Source: Pseudonocardia sp. N23
GTDB taxonomy: Bacteria > Actinomycetota > Actinomycetes > Mycobacteriales > Pseudonocardiaceae
Length of the DNA stretch: 64,000 nt
Direction: 5' to 3'
NCBI RefSeq assembly: GCF_002583555.1
Contig: NZ_BEGX01000112.1
Location: forward strand, 9,468-73,467
The position numbers were made by a program, and so were the translations under genes. The first letter of the stretch is position 1; every line of letters begins with the position of its first letter. This document shows, one piece after another, positions 1 to 8,447 of this stretch. Under the pieces are notes generated by a model. The model ran no database searches, was not told where the DNA came from, and saw nothing but the letters and a program-made list of their open reading frames with translations.

Positions 1-90
1 TCGGCGACCAACCGATCACAGACAACCAGGAGAGGCCATGGCCTTGACGTCATCCGTTGCGACACTCGACCGCATCGCCCTGACCGTGCG

Positions 91-102
91 CGAATGCCAC
101 CA
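91..102. repeat. 12-bp sequence shared with integrase-side end
   Basis: CGAATGCCACCA at 91-102 recurs exactly at 12603-12614, just after the integrase gene. Integrases of this type bind short arm sites near both ends of their element, so this could be an arm-site pair. Positions 1-196 otherwise hold no convincing gene; a short ORF at 38 has a good ribosome site but no coherent protein. Confidence 0.3.
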
Positions 103-196
103 CGATTGCAACCGCGTCCAGTCGCCCCGCAGACCAACGGCGGCGAGACGTCACAAACTAGGCTGGTCCGCCTGTGACGCGCACTCATCAGGAGAT

Positions 197-1369
197 TCAC
201 TCGGGTGCAGCGCCACCATCCGATTCAGCGGATCCCAAGTATTCTGTCGCGAGGATCGCGTACTGCTCAAAGAGGCGGAATGCTTCGATCGCTGGAGCCT
301 CGGCCCCGGGGACCATGCGGCCATGGATATTATTCCGAAATTGGTTGAGCTTCCTAAATGCTTCGACGTCGTCAGCTGCACTATTCGGACTAAGAAGTGC
401 GGCAGCGAGAGCAAATCTGAATCTGATCGACCGATTGGGGTCATCGTTCGCAGTGTTCGGGGGCCATAGAAGGTCCCTGATAACCTCCTCACCCAGCGTC
501 GCCGACTTGCCGAGGATGGTAGTGAAGTCCCCACGACCGGCGGTTGCGACCGCTGATATCAAGACCTCAAGTCCGATATAGCTCCACATGAACCGACGGA
601 AGCTGTCGGACTCGTTGTACGCCGCGAGATGCCACATCCCGATCTGCCCTATGGCCTTATACTCGGCCAGCTTTGCGTCTTCTGTCAGATCAAACGGACT
701 ATTCGCAAATCGATCTGCTGCGTCAACCCATGTCGAGCGCGTGACAGTCGCTTTGGCCGTCCCTCTCATAGAGGACAACGGACAGGGCTCCATCTCGGCC
801 ATTGTGACGACATACCTGGGACACCCCGGATGGGTCGACCCGCTGTGTCGGTAGGGCGGGCCCATGGTTGTGCGAGCAATGCCGAACCCGAGCATTGCGG
901 ACGCTTCATCCCTGTACTTGACAGCAAGCGCATCCGCCGTGGCGTCCGGAATCCAAAAGTGTCGGGGCCTAAATTCGGCCAGATCCACGGGACATGGAAT
1001 CTCACGCTGGGCGACAACTGAGATATACAACGAAGCCGGATCGATCCAATCTGGCGAGAGCTCAAATTGCTCAATCGCAGCGTCGATTTCAGCATCTCGA
1101 TTTCGCATGTGCTCCGCAGCCGATATTCCTGGCGCACCTGAATTGCCAAATCGATAATCGAGAACGAAGCGTCCACCCTCGCTATTGAGGGCTATCATGT
1201 GGACTACGTCGGCTGGAATGGGACCGAACGTGACTGATATTCGCCAGGGCCCGGCCTGTGCCTCGCGCCTCATGGAAGGAGGGGCACCATCGGCAGGGTA
1301 ACGATCGTCCGAACGTAAGACCTGAATCGCGAGAAGTTCAGCCGTCGGTGGGCGGCCTGTCGTAGTCAC
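197..1369 (-). CDS. HEPN-like protein of unknown function (AICE cargo)
   Basis: A 390-residue protein with a GTG start. I do not recognise the N-terminal two thirds. The C-terminal ~130 residues are mostly helical and end in a segment reading FRNNIHGR, close to the R-N-x(n)-H-G signature of HEPN domains, which are often RNases in defence and toxin systems. The spacing here is one residue shorter than the usual Rx4-6H, so catalytic activity is uncertain. There is no signal peptide or membrane segment. It is divergent from the DUF4145 gene at 1570 and has lower GC than the chromosomal genes, which fits recent acquisition. It could instead be a non-catalytic HEPN sensor or an unrelated helical protein. 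Confidence 0.6.
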   Translation of the reverse strand: MTTTGRPPTAELLAIQVLRSDDRYPADGAPPSMRREAQAGPWRISVTFGPIPADVVHMIALNSEGGRFVLDYRFGNSGAPGISAAEHMRNRDAEIDAAIEQFELSPDWIDPASLYISVVAQREIPCPVDLAEFRPRHFWIPDATADALAVKYRDEASAMLGFGIARTTMGPPYRHSGSTHPGCPRYVVTMAEMEPCPLSSMRGTAKATVTRSTWVDAADRFANSPFDLTEDAKLAEYKAIGQIGMWHLAAYNESDSFRRFMWSYIGLEVLISAVATAGRGDFTTILGKSATLGEEVIRDLLWPPNTANDDPNRSIRFRFALAAALLSPNSAADDVEAFRKLNQFRNNIHGRMVPGAEAPAIEAFRLFEQYAILATEYLGSAESDGGAAPE

Positions 1370-1569
1370 GATTGCCTAGAGTAGGGCCACAACCAACGGA
1401 GGCGCCGGCTGGCCCTACAACGGGCTTCCTGCCCTCCGCCGGCCGAGCTGCACGAACGCGCCCAGAGGATCGCCTGGCCGAACACCCGCAGGGCACGCTG
1501 CAGAATGGGGCACCCTCTGCGAGGACTCGACGGCGGGCAAATGGAAATAGCAAAGAATGCGTTAGGGAG

Positions 1570-2316
1570 ATGATGAGTAAATCGAGCCCAGATGCGGACC
1601 GCTACCCGGCTCTTCACAAGCGGCGCTTCATCTGTCCAAGTTGCAACGCTTTCGCGCAGCAAGACTGGGCGATGCTGGTCATCCCTGGAGAAGACGGCGC
1701 CTGGGAGTATCTGGAGGCACATACCGTGCACCCCACCGAATCTGATTCCGAATTCGGAGCTCCTTCGCATGTTGTAAGCCGCTGGAATGGAGCAGCATGC
1801 GGAAGCTGCGAAGACTGGTCGATCTGGCGAGACGAATCGATGGTCTATCCAAGAGCGCGCCTCGGCGCCCCTCCACACCGAGACATGCCGAAAAGCGCAC
1901 GCGAACTCTATGAGGAGGCTGCAGCAGTTGCTGTTGTCTCACGACGCGCGGGAGCAGCCATGGCCCGTGCAGCTCTTGAACGCCTTATTAAGGAGATTGA
2001 CGTTAGTGCCCCACCAAGGGCGAATCTAGAATCACGAATCGCTCGCCTGAAAGATCGAGTCAGTACGCCTCTCGGCCAGCTTCTTGATGTGGTTCGAGTT
2101 TCCGGCAACGGAGCTCTCCATCAGAGTGAGAACACAAGTGACATCGTCGTGCTAGCACTGGATGACCGAGATGGCCCAGCTGTACTTGGCGTTCTCCTAC
2201 AAACAGCGAACGACCTCGTTGAAGAACTCATTACGCGCCCGCAGGTGGCGGGAAATCTATGGGAAAAGCTTCCTGAGTCAATCCGAACTCGATCACAGCG
2301 CCATGGAGACAGTTAG
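1570..2316 (+). CDS. DUF4145-type protein with N-terminal zinc-finger-like cysteines
   Basis: A 248-residue protein. I chose the ATG at 1570 because a GGGAG-like ribosome site precedes it and conserved sequence begins just after; the open frame extends upstream to 1372. Near the N-terminus is a CPSC pair, with a CGSC pair about 60 residues on, as in metal-binding heads. The C-terminal half reads ARAALERLIKEI, then GNGALHQSE, then a helical tail, the layout of DUF4145 proteins. That family accompanies restriction and other defence loci and has been grouped with the HEPN superfamily. Its role here is unknown. It is convergent with the PP2C gene and divergent from the HEPN-like gene. Confidence 0.65.
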   Translation: MMSKSSPDADRYPALHKRRFICPSCNAFAQQDWAMLVIPGEDGAWEYLEAHTVHPTESDSEFGAPSHVVSRWNGAACGSCEDWSIWRDESMVYPRARLGAPPHRDMPKSARELYEEAAAVAVVSRRAGAAMARAALERLIKEIDVSAPPRANLESRIARLKDRVSTPLGQLLDVVRVSGNGALHQSENTSDIVVLALDDRDGPAVLGVLLQTANDLVEELITRPQVAGNLWEKLPESIRTRSQRHGDS

Positions 2317-2368
2317 CGAATCCATACGCCTAAGCACGCATTCACACTGCACCAACGTATTCCGTGGT

Positions 2369-3217
2369 TTAGCTAATCGATAGAACCGCTGCCGTGGCGT
2401 CATCAGACATCTTGTAGCGGGGCCACCGCTTGCCCACGGGATCGTTCATTTCAAGCTCTCTTACCTGAGCCAGGATAGCGTCCGGACCATCGGACGAGAG
2501 CCGAGAAAGTAGGCCCGCCCACGTCGCTTTACCAAATAGGTCGACGAGCCGAGAGACGCCGTCCGTAACCGCGGCGATGCTATCCCCTGGCCGAAGAACG
2601 AGCTGACCCGAAATTGCCTCATCCGCGACATTGGGGTCGGCACCCGCTACCCAGTAGCCGTGCGAGCTGTTGCGCAATGGCTTCTGAATCGAAATAAGCT
2701 CTGCAATTGCCGCATCGTGCTCGGGAGTGCCGATCTGGGCCCTGAGCACAGCTTCCTTTTGCTCCTTGGCTACAGCCTCGACACGCTCGTCAGTGAGAAC
2801 GGTCGCCTCGCCATTAGGACCACCGATTATGATAGCGGCGTCGGCAAGGACAAGGTACTCGACTCGATCACCTGTCGAAGCGATCCGCACGACGGCAACA
2901 GTTGCGGTAGGCGCGTTCGGGCTTAGAACGTCGCAGGTCTCAGAGTGAAGTTCGACGACTGCTGAGATTGCCTCACGCAAGCACAGCGCCAGCGACTTCG
3001 TCTCATTAGCACAGAAGGCGAGGAGGCGCGCTCCTAGCTGAGCAACGAACCACGGCGTCCCGTGCACACAGGCGGCCCCGGTTCCCTCCGCCTGGGCAGG
3101 TCCGGGACCAGAGCTAAGTCCGTCCAGGACAACGACCGCCGACGCCGACATGCCGACCCAATCCTCGTTCGGCTTGTCGGAACTTCCTTGCGCTGTTGCA
3201 AAACGACCGCTAATCAT
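2369..3217 (-). CDS. PP2C-type serine/threonine phosphatase
   Basis: A 282-residue soluble protein with the acidic metal-binding motifs of PPM/PP2C phosphatases: NEDWVG and VVLDG near residues 18-35, AVTDG near residue 210, and SDDATAAV at the C-terminus. These supply the aspartates for two Mn/Mg ions, so it is probably active on phosphoserine or phosphothreonine. No kinase gene is visible here. Its ATG overlaps the stop of the upstream HTH gene (ATGA), so the two are translationally coupled and probably work together. PP2C domains partnered with a DNA-binding or sensor protein occur in bacterial stress and conflict systems. The substrate is unknown. Confidence 0.8.
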   Translation of the reverse strand: MISGRFATAQGSSDKPNEDWVGMSASAVVVLDGLSSGPGPAQAEGTGAACVHGTPWFVAQLGARLLAFCANETKSLALCLREAISAVVELHSETCDVLSPNAPTATVAVVRIASTGDRVEYLVLADAAIIIGGPNGEATVLTDERVEAVAKEQKEAVLRAQIGTPEHDAAIAELISIQKPLRNSSHGYWVAGADPNVADEAISGQLVLRPGDSIAAVTDGVSRLVDLFGKATWAGLLSRLSSDGPDAILAQVRELEMNDPVGKRWPRYKMSDDATAAVLSIS

Positions 3218-4059
3218 GACTCACCAAAGTAGATGGGGCCGACTCGAGCGCTACCCGTGATGTTTAGAGTTGCAGAATCGAAATCGCATCGAATCACGGT
3301 CGAGAAGCGTTTCGTCTTTGCTTCCGAGTAGAGCTCTGACATATTCTTTTCAAGAAAGTGGACAACACCAGGGGCGCCGACGGCGTGGATTCCTGCGATG
3401 TATAGAAAGCTTCCCTTACCGTCAAGCCTCGGAAGTCGCCCAAGGTACGCGTAGTCAGAATTTTCACCAGAGTCCATCGGTGAGCGGTAAGTAATCTGAG
3501 CGGTGTTGTCCGCTAGATACCATCCGTCGTTATCCCGTCCGAAGCCGATATGAGTGTCGGATTCGAGAACCTGGGCAATCAGAGGCGAGAGACGCGGACC
3601 GCAGACGACCACGAGATTGTCTCGGTTGAGATTGATCATCCCCGGGGGCTCGATGACCTCGTATTCGGTTTCGAGCCCCACGTCACGAGCCAGGGCCTGC
3701 AGCCGGTCGTACGCCTGCATGTCCTCCTGAGCCAGCACACGGCCCGACCCGCGCTTGTCGTGCTCCGCCTTGCCGCCAAGCGCGATCGTGAGCTTCCCCG
3801 TGCCGAGGAATCGCCGGTCCACGCGCGGACCCGACGTCAAGAGCTGTCCGACACGCGCGCGGGTCATCCCCAAGAGCCCGGCCACCTGCGTCTGGCTCTG
3901 ACCGGCCGAGATCAGCTCCTCGACCGCCTCCCGGCGGATGCGTGACGCCTCCCCCACTGCCGACTGGAGGTCGGTGACAAGCCTGCTAGCCCTGCGTGCC
4001 CGCTCTTCGGCATTAGGCAGCTCATGCAGCGCACGAAGCTCCCCTGTCAGGTCGTCCAC
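3214..4059 (-). CDS. HTH regulator with an uncharacterised C-terminal domain
   Basis: I chose the GTG at 4059 (281 residues). The frame stays open to 4245, but that extension runs through the GCAAGG operator array and has no protein-like character. Residues ~45-75 form a helix-turn-helix of the sigma-region-4 type (GQSQTQVAGLLGMTRARVGQ). The C-terminal half has the pattern NLVVVCGP ... DYAYLGRLPR ... FLYIAGIHAVGAPGVVHFL, which I associate only loosely with signalling or conflict proteins and cannot name. It overlaps the PP2C gene by four bases. Its position beside six GCAAGG boxes suggests it binds them and controls itself and the divergent transfer genes; that is inference. Confidence 0.65.
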   Translation of the reverse strand: MDDLTGELRALHELPNAEERARRASRLVTDLQSAVGEASRIRREAVEELISAGQSQTQVAGLLGMTRARVGQLLTSGPRVDRRFLGTGKLTIALGGKAEHDKRGSGRVLAQEDMQAYDRLQALARDVGLETEYEVIEPPGMINLNRDNLVVVCGPRLSPLIAQVLESDTHIGFGRDNDGWYLADNTAQITYRSPMDSGENSDYAYLGRLPRLDGKGSFLYIAGIHAVGAPGVVHFLEKNMSELYSEAKTKRFSTVIRCDFDSATLNITGSARVGPIYFGES

Positions 4060-4093
4060 TGTCGCGGCCTCGCTCTCGGTTGTGCCGTCGAAG

Positions 4094-4203
4094 GCAAGGT
4101 AAGCCCCCTTGCTTCGACTGTAGATCGAAAGAGGGGGTTGCGCTCCGCAAGGGGGGTTGCGTAACTTCTCGTCTTGCAAGGCCCCTTGCGAGATGACGCA
4201 AGG
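4094..4203. promoter_or_regulatory. GCAAGG operator array in divergent promoter region
   Basis: Six copies of GCAAGG or its complement lie within 110 bp, at 4094, 4107 (reverse), 4147, 4176, 4184 (reverse) and 4198. Most are followed by a G run. Two pairs form palindromes: GCAAGGTAAGCCCCCTTGC at 4094-4112 and GCAAGGCCCCTTGC at 4176-4189. The array lies between the HTH gene (minus) and the first AICE gene (plus), so it is probably a shared operator bound by the HTH protein or another element regulator. Confidence 0.6.
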
Positions 4204-4229
4204 GGGGTCGCCGAAGCAGGAGGGGCCCG

Positions 4230-4430
4230 ATGCGGACCTACGCACCGGACGGTCTGACCGAGACCGCTATCGACGCACTGTTGGCCGAGGTGGACGCGGA
4301 AGTTCGCCCCCAACGGCGGGCGACTTCGCCGTACTCGGGCAGGCGGCCAGACCGACCGATCCGACTCCGCGCCCTCGACGTCGAGGACGACTCCCCGGTC
4401 GTGGCGCAGGTTGACATCGTCGCCGCTTGA
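4230..4430 (+). CDS. small AICE protein, function unknown
   Basis: A 66-residue protein starting at an ATG that follows an AGGAGG-type ribosome site by about seven bases. It is acidic, with no membrane segment or cysteine cluster (MRTYAPDGLTETAIDALL at the start), and I do not recognise it. It is the first gene rightward of the GCAAGG array and begins the run of small genes leading to the Spd and TraB genes, so it is probably read from the array promoter with them. Confidence 0.55.
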   Translation: MRTYAPDGLTETAIDALLAEVDAEVRPQRRATSPYSGRRPDRPIRLRALDVEDDSPVVAQVDIVAA

Positions 4431-4492
4431 CGCAATCCCTCTTGCCACCTCGCCCGAGGCAGCGACTTGACCACGAACCAGGAGGACACGCC

Positions 4493-4654
4493 ATGTTCCA
4501 GACCCGGAGGACTCGCAAGACCATCGAGGCCGGCGCCCCGCACGGTGACAGTCAGTGCCGTTGGTGTGGCCGCCGTAGCTGGAAGCGCACCGGTGTGTGC
4601 GCCCAGCCGTCGTGTGTGAACGCGGCGTTCTTCGCCGAGCACGGGGAGGGCTGA
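4493..4654 (+). CDS. small zinc-ribbon protein (AICE)
   Basis: A 53-residue protein with an ATG at 4493 just after an AGGAGG site. It has four cysteines as CRWCGRR ... GVC ... PSC, a likely zinc-binding ribbon. It is followed after three bases by another tiny cysteine protein at 4658. Short zinc-ribbon proteins are common passengers in the transfer regions of actinomycete elements, but their role is not established. Confidence 0.6.
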   Translation: MFQTRRTRKTIEAGAPHGDSQCRWCGRRSWKRTGVCAQPSCVNAAFFAEHGEG

Positions 4655-4657
4655 CCG

Positions 4658-4783
4658 GTGCAGGTACGAGGACGCTGCCAGGGCTGCGGGCAGCCCATCG
4701 AGCTGCCCACCGGCGGGGCGGCGCCGCTGCTGTGCGGGCGCGGCCGGTGCCGATCGGTGTCGCGGTCGAAGGGGGCCGCGTGA
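4658..4783 (+). CDS. 41-residue zinc-ribbon protein (AICE)
   Basis: A very short gene starting with GTG at 4658 and ending in TGA at 4781-4783. The product begins MQVRGRCQGCGQPIELP and has a second pair, CGRGRC, giving CxxC...Cx4C. The ribosome site GGGGAGG lies at the end of the preceding gene, and its stop overlaps the next start as TGATG, so it sits in a tightly coupled string of small genes. Tight packing and the four-cysteine pattern support it being real. Confidence 0.55.
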   Translation: MQVRGRCQGCGQPIELPTGGAAPLLCGRGRCRSVSRSKGAA

Positions 4784-5085
4784 TGACCCGCGCCGACATC
4801 GCGACCAACCCGCGCACCATCGCCCGCCGCGCCACCGCCGCCTCGCGGGAACGGCGGGCGGACAAGGTGACACCGGGGTGGTGGGTGTTCTCCCACGGAC
4901 CGAGCCTCGTCGGTTCCTGGACCGAGGTCATCACCACGACCCGGTACCGCGACGGGAACCGGCCGATGGTCCGTATGACGGTGACCGACCCGGGCACCGG
5001 GCGCAGCGCGACCGTCGAGACCCCGGCCGGATCGCCGGCCTGGTCACTCACCCCGGCCGAGGCACGCCGCGCCGGCTTGGCCTGA
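4783..5085 (+). CDS. small AICE protein, function unknown
   Basis: A 100-residue protein starting at the ATG overlapping the previous stop. It has a basic N-terminus (MTRADIATNPRTIARRA) and a middle rich in beta-strand pattern around WWVFSHGPSLVGSW, suggesting a small beta-barrel. I see no motif I can name. It ends just before a strong hairpin at 5091-5137 that separates it from the Spd-like gene. Confidence 0.55.
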   Translation: MTRADIATNPRTIARRATAASRERRADKVTPGWWVFSHGPSLVGSWTEVITTTRYRDGNRPMVRMTVTDPGTGRSATVETPAGSPAWSLTPAEARRAGLA

Positions 5086-5090
5086 CCCCG

Positions 5091-5137
5091 CCCCTGGCCC
5101 GGCGGATCGACTTGGCGGAAGAGCGCCGGGCCAGGGG
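5091..5137 (+). terminator. 14-bp perfect hairpin, terminator or attenuator
   Basis: CCCCTGGCCCGGCG at 5091-5104 is matched exactly by CGCCGGGCCAGGGG at 5124-5137 around a 19-base loop. No T tract follows. It lies between the small-gene string and the Spd-like gene and probably reduces read-through into the conjugation genes. Confidence 0.55.
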
Positions 5138-5202
5138 CCTTGACCCCCATCCACCGCACCGGGACCCGCACAGCGGGCCGGACGGTCTGAAGGAGGACCC
5201 GA

Positions 5203-6135
5203 ATGCTAGGCACCACCAGCACCGAGCAACACCCGCCCCACCCACGCACCGACGAACAGGGAAGCGCCTACCCGGTCGACATCGCCACGCTGACCGAGCG
5301 GGTCCGCGCGTTCGCGAACGAACTGGGCACACTGCCCACTCAGAACCGGATCATGACCGAGTTCCGGGTCGGCCGGCCGAAAGCAGCCGCAGTCCTGGCC
5401 ACGCTCGTCGCGACCGATGCCGGGCCGAGCGCACTCGACAGGGTCGCGGGGCAGGCCGACGGACCGAGCGCGGCCGCCGTCCGGCATCTGCACAGCGTCA
5501 CCGACGACCTCACCGACGACCAGCAACACCCGGAATCGCCGCAGGCCACACCGGACGCGGACGCACCGGACGCGTCGGCCGCGACCTCGGACGCACCGCC
5601 TGTCGCGACGCTCGATGTCGAGGCTGCTCCGGCGCCTGTCGAGCCCCCGGCCGAGACACCGGCCCGGCGGTCGCGCGGTCGGGTGCGGGCGTGGCCGTTG
5701 GTCCTGATTGCCGCGGGTGCGTTCGTGGCGATCTGGGGCGGCTGGGTCGGGCTCGGGGAGCTGGCCGGGTTCGGCCCGATCCGGCTCCTACCCGGGATCG
5801 CTGATCACTGGGTCATCAACTCCGCGATCACCCTCCCGCTCGGTGTCGAGGCCTACGCCGCCTACGCGCTACGGGTCTGGCTGGCCGCCGGCACCCGCTC
5901 ACGGCGGGCGCGGCTGTTCGCCGCCCGCTCCGCGGTCGGCGCGCTCGTGCTCGGCGCGCTCGGGCAGGTCGCCTACCACGTCATGACCGCTGCCGAGGTC
6001 ACCACGGCGCCGTGGTGGATCACCACGTTCGTCTCGGTGCTCCCGGTGGTCGTCCTGGGCTGCGGCGCCGCCCTGACCCACCTGCTCCACGACCACGACC
6101 ACGACGGTTCCGACGACCGGGAGGCCCGGCGATGA
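5203..6135 (+). CDS. Spd-like (DUF2637-type) membrane transfer protein with N-terminal HTH
   Basis: A 310-residue protein with an ATG after GGAGG. Residues ~20-80 look like a winged or simple HTH (TLPTQNRIMTEFRVGRPKAA). A proline- and alanine-rich linker follows, then four hydrophobic segments at ~165-290 with the layout of DUF2637/Spd proteins. Those spread element DNA between compartments of the recipient mycelium after conjugation. The tail is His/Asp rich. The stop overlaps the traB start (ATGA), as is common for spd-tra pairs. The role in intramycelial spread is inferred from family and position. Confidence 0.75.
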   Translation: MLGTTSTEQHPPHPRTDEQGSAYPVDIATLTERVRAFANELGTLPTQNRIMTEFRVGRPKAAAVLATLVATDAGPSALDRVAGQADGPSAAAVRHLHSVTDDLTDDQQHPESPQATPDADAPDASAATSDAPPVATLDVEAAPAPVEPPAETPARRSRGRVRAWPLVLIAAGAFVAIWGGWVGLGELAGFGPIRLLPGIADHWVINSAITLPLGVEAYAAYALRVWLAAGTRSRRARLFAARSAVGALVLGALGQVAYHVMTAAEVTTAPWWITTFVSVLPVVVLGCGAALTHLLHDHDHDGSDDREARR

Positions 6136-8447
6136 GCACGACAACTTTCGGCGACGACCCGACCCCGGGCGACCGGGGCGCCGAGCACGACAACGTGATC
6201 CGCTTCCGCCGCCCGGCGAGGCTGGCCGAGCCGGACACCGACACCGCCGAGGCGCTCCCCGACGTCGTCGACAGCGAGATCGTCGACGACACGGCCCAGG
6301 ACCAGGCCAACGGCCAGACGCTCGACATCCCCCCGGCTGGGGACCGCCTGCCGGTGCTGCGCCGGGCCGGGCGGACCGCCGCCCGCGGCACGGTCCAGGT
6401 GATCACCACTGCTCGCGTCGTCGCCACCCACCATCACACCCGCACGGCGGGGAAGGCGTTGGGCCGCAACCTCTGGTACCCGATCGCCGGGGTGGGGATC
6501 GCCGCTGCCCGCTGGCGCGACGCCCACGGCGCGAACCGGTACGAGCGGATGATGCGCGCCGCCGAGATCGCCGGGGACCGCGAGGCGCTGTTGGAGTGGG
6601 AGGCCCGCGACGCCGCCGAGAAGGCCCGCCGCCACGCCCGGGTCATGGACTGGATCACCTCCCCACTCGTGCTCGTGAAGGCGTTCGCCGTCGCCACCGT
6701 CTCGTTCACGCTGCTGCTCCTGGGCCTGGGCGTGATCCTGGCCGTCGCGGACTCCGACGTCTCGCAGGTGCTCGCGCCGATCGTCGGCGTGATCGACCTC
6801 GTGCGGTGGGTTGCGTGGTTCCTCACCGCGTACGGGGCGTTCCTGCTGCTCACCGGCACCGCGGGCGCACTCGCCTGGCTGTGGGCACTCGGCAGGAAGC
6901 ACACCGAGCCCCCGGCATGGATCGCCCCCGTGGTCACCGAGGACGGCCTGGCCCGGGACCTGGTCCCCGATGAAGGCGCGATCATGGCTGCGCTGCGCAA
7001 CCTCAACCTCCCGCCCCTGACCCGCAAGCTCAAAGAGGGCTGGACGCCTCGCTGGGTGCTGGGGACCGGCCGGGACGGGCGGGGGTGGCGCACGCAGCTC
7101 GAGCTTCCGCCCGGCGTGACCGTCGAGATGATCAACGACCGCAAGACCGTGCTCGCGCACAACCTGGTCCGGCTGCCCGTCGAGGTCTGGCCCACCGAGC
7201 CGAAGAACCTGCCCGGCGTCCTGGACCTGTGGGTGGCCGACCAGGGCCTGCTCACGGGTCCGGTGGACCCGTACCCACTGCTGGGCGAGGGCTCCACCGA
7301 CTACTTCCGCGGGGTGCCGGTCGGGATCGACCAGCGCGGCGACACCGTCGTCGGAAAGCTCATGGCCGCCAACTATGCCGCCGCCGGGATCATGGGCTCG
7401 GGCAAGACCTCACTGGTGATCAACCTGCTGTGCGGGGCCATCCTGGACCCGCTCGTCGAGGTCGACGTGTACTGCATGGCGTTCAACGTCGACTACGACC
7501 CGCTCCGCCCCCGGCTGCGCACGCTGGTCAAGGGCGACGAGGACGAACACATCACCGCCGCGATCGACGCTCTCCGGGACCTGCGGTCGGAGGTGACCGC
7601 GCGGGGCAAGATTTTGGCCGAGCTCGGCGGGGACGAGACCAAGCTGACCCGCGAGATCGCCGAACGCGACACCCGCATGCGGCCCCGCGTCGTGGTGTTC
7701 GACGAGTGCCAGGAACTGTTCCGTCACGAGCAGTTCGGCGAGGAGGCCAAGCAGCTCGCGATCAAGGTGATGATGAAGGCCCGCAAGTGCGGCATCACCC
7801 TCCTGTTCGTCACCCCCGCCCCCTCCGCCGACTCCCTGCCCCGCGACCTCGCCAAGACCGTGAGCCATCGGGTGTGCTTCGCGATCGGTGACCACCAAGG
7901 CAACGACGCCATCCTCGGCACCGGCGCCCACCGCCAGGGCATCACCGCCACCCACCTGGTGCCCGGTGAGGACGTCGGCACCGCGATGGCGTCGGGGTTC
8001 GGCCCGCGGCCGGGACTGCTGCGCACGTTCCACATCCGCCGGGACAAGACGGTGGACCAGCTCTCGCCAATCGTCGCCCGCGCCCTCGCGCTGCGGGACA
8101 AGGCCGGGATCACCGACACCCCGGCCGCCCCTGTCGAGCCCGTGGCGGTGCTCGATCCGCTGGCCGACATCGCCGACGTCCTCGCCGGCCACAAGCGGCT
8201 CCGCACGCAGGAAGTCCTGTCGCTGCTGGCCGCCCGCAACCGCCCGGCCTACGGGACGTGGACGTTCGAGCGGCTCGCCGCCGAGCTGCCCGACGGCGCC
8301 AAGCCCTACAAGTCCGGCGGGGTCATGGTCATCGCCACCGACCGGGTCGCCGAGGCCGTCGCCGACCGCCTCCTCGACGCCAACCCCGACCCCACCGCGG
8401 GCACGGACGGTGACGGCGAAGCCGGCCACGGCGACGCCGCGGGCTAG
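6132..8447 (+). CDS. TraB/FtsK-type conjugative DNA translocase
   Basis: A 771-residue protein. Two transmembrane segments lie near residues 183-205 and 226-255. The FtsK/SpoIIIE motor follows, with Walker A GIMGSGKTSL near residue 420 and Walker B VVVFDECQELF near 520. The C-terminus (residues ~670-745) resembles the winged-helix DNA-reading domain of these proteins. In actinomycete elements this single hexameric ATPase pumps double-stranded DNA into the mating partner. The ATG at 6132 overlaps the spd-like stop; the frame is open upstream but without coding character. Confidence 0.9.
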   Translation: MSTTTFGDDPTPGDRGAEHDNVIRFRRPARLAEPDTDTAEALPDVVDSEIVDDTAQDQANGQTLDIPPAGDRLPVLRRAGRTAARGTVQVITTARVVATHHHTRTAGKALGRNLWYPIAGVGIAAARWRDAHGANRYERMMRAAEIAGDREALLEWEARDAAEKARRHARVMDWITSPLVLVKAFAVATVSFTLLLLGLGVILAVADSDVSQVLAPIVGVIDLVRWVAWFLTAYGAFLLLTGTAGALAWLWALGRKHTEPPAWIAPVVTEDGLARDLVPDEGAIMAALRNLNLPPLTRKLKEGWTPRWVLGTGRDGRGWRTQLELPPGVTVEMINDRKTVLAHNLVRLPVEVWPTEPKNLPGVLDLWVADQGLLTGPVDPYPLLGEGSTDYFRGVPVGIDQRGDTVVGKLMAANYAAAGIMGSGKTSLVINLLCGAILDPLVEVDVYCMAFNVDYDPLRPRLRTLVKGDEDEHITAAIDALRDLRSEVTARGKILAELGGDETKLTREIAERDTRMRPRVVVFDECQELFRHEQFGEEAKQLAIKVMMKARKCGITLLFVTPAPSADSLPRDLAKTVSHRVCFAIGDHQGNDAILGTGAHRQGITATHLVPGEDVGTAMASGFGPRPGLLRTFHIRRDKTVDQLSPIVARALALRDKAGITDTPAAPVEPVAVLDPLADIADVLAGHKRLRTQEVLSLLAARNRPAYGTWTFERLAAELPDGAKPYKSGGVMVIATDRVAEAVADRLLDANPDPTAGTDGDGEAGHGDAAG

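Noticed and set aside
38..469. 143-codon ORF at the left end with a good ribosome site
   Set aside because: It runs antisense to the HEPN-like gene for most of its length and the translation has no coherent protein character; at most the first ~50 codons are the front of a broken gene.
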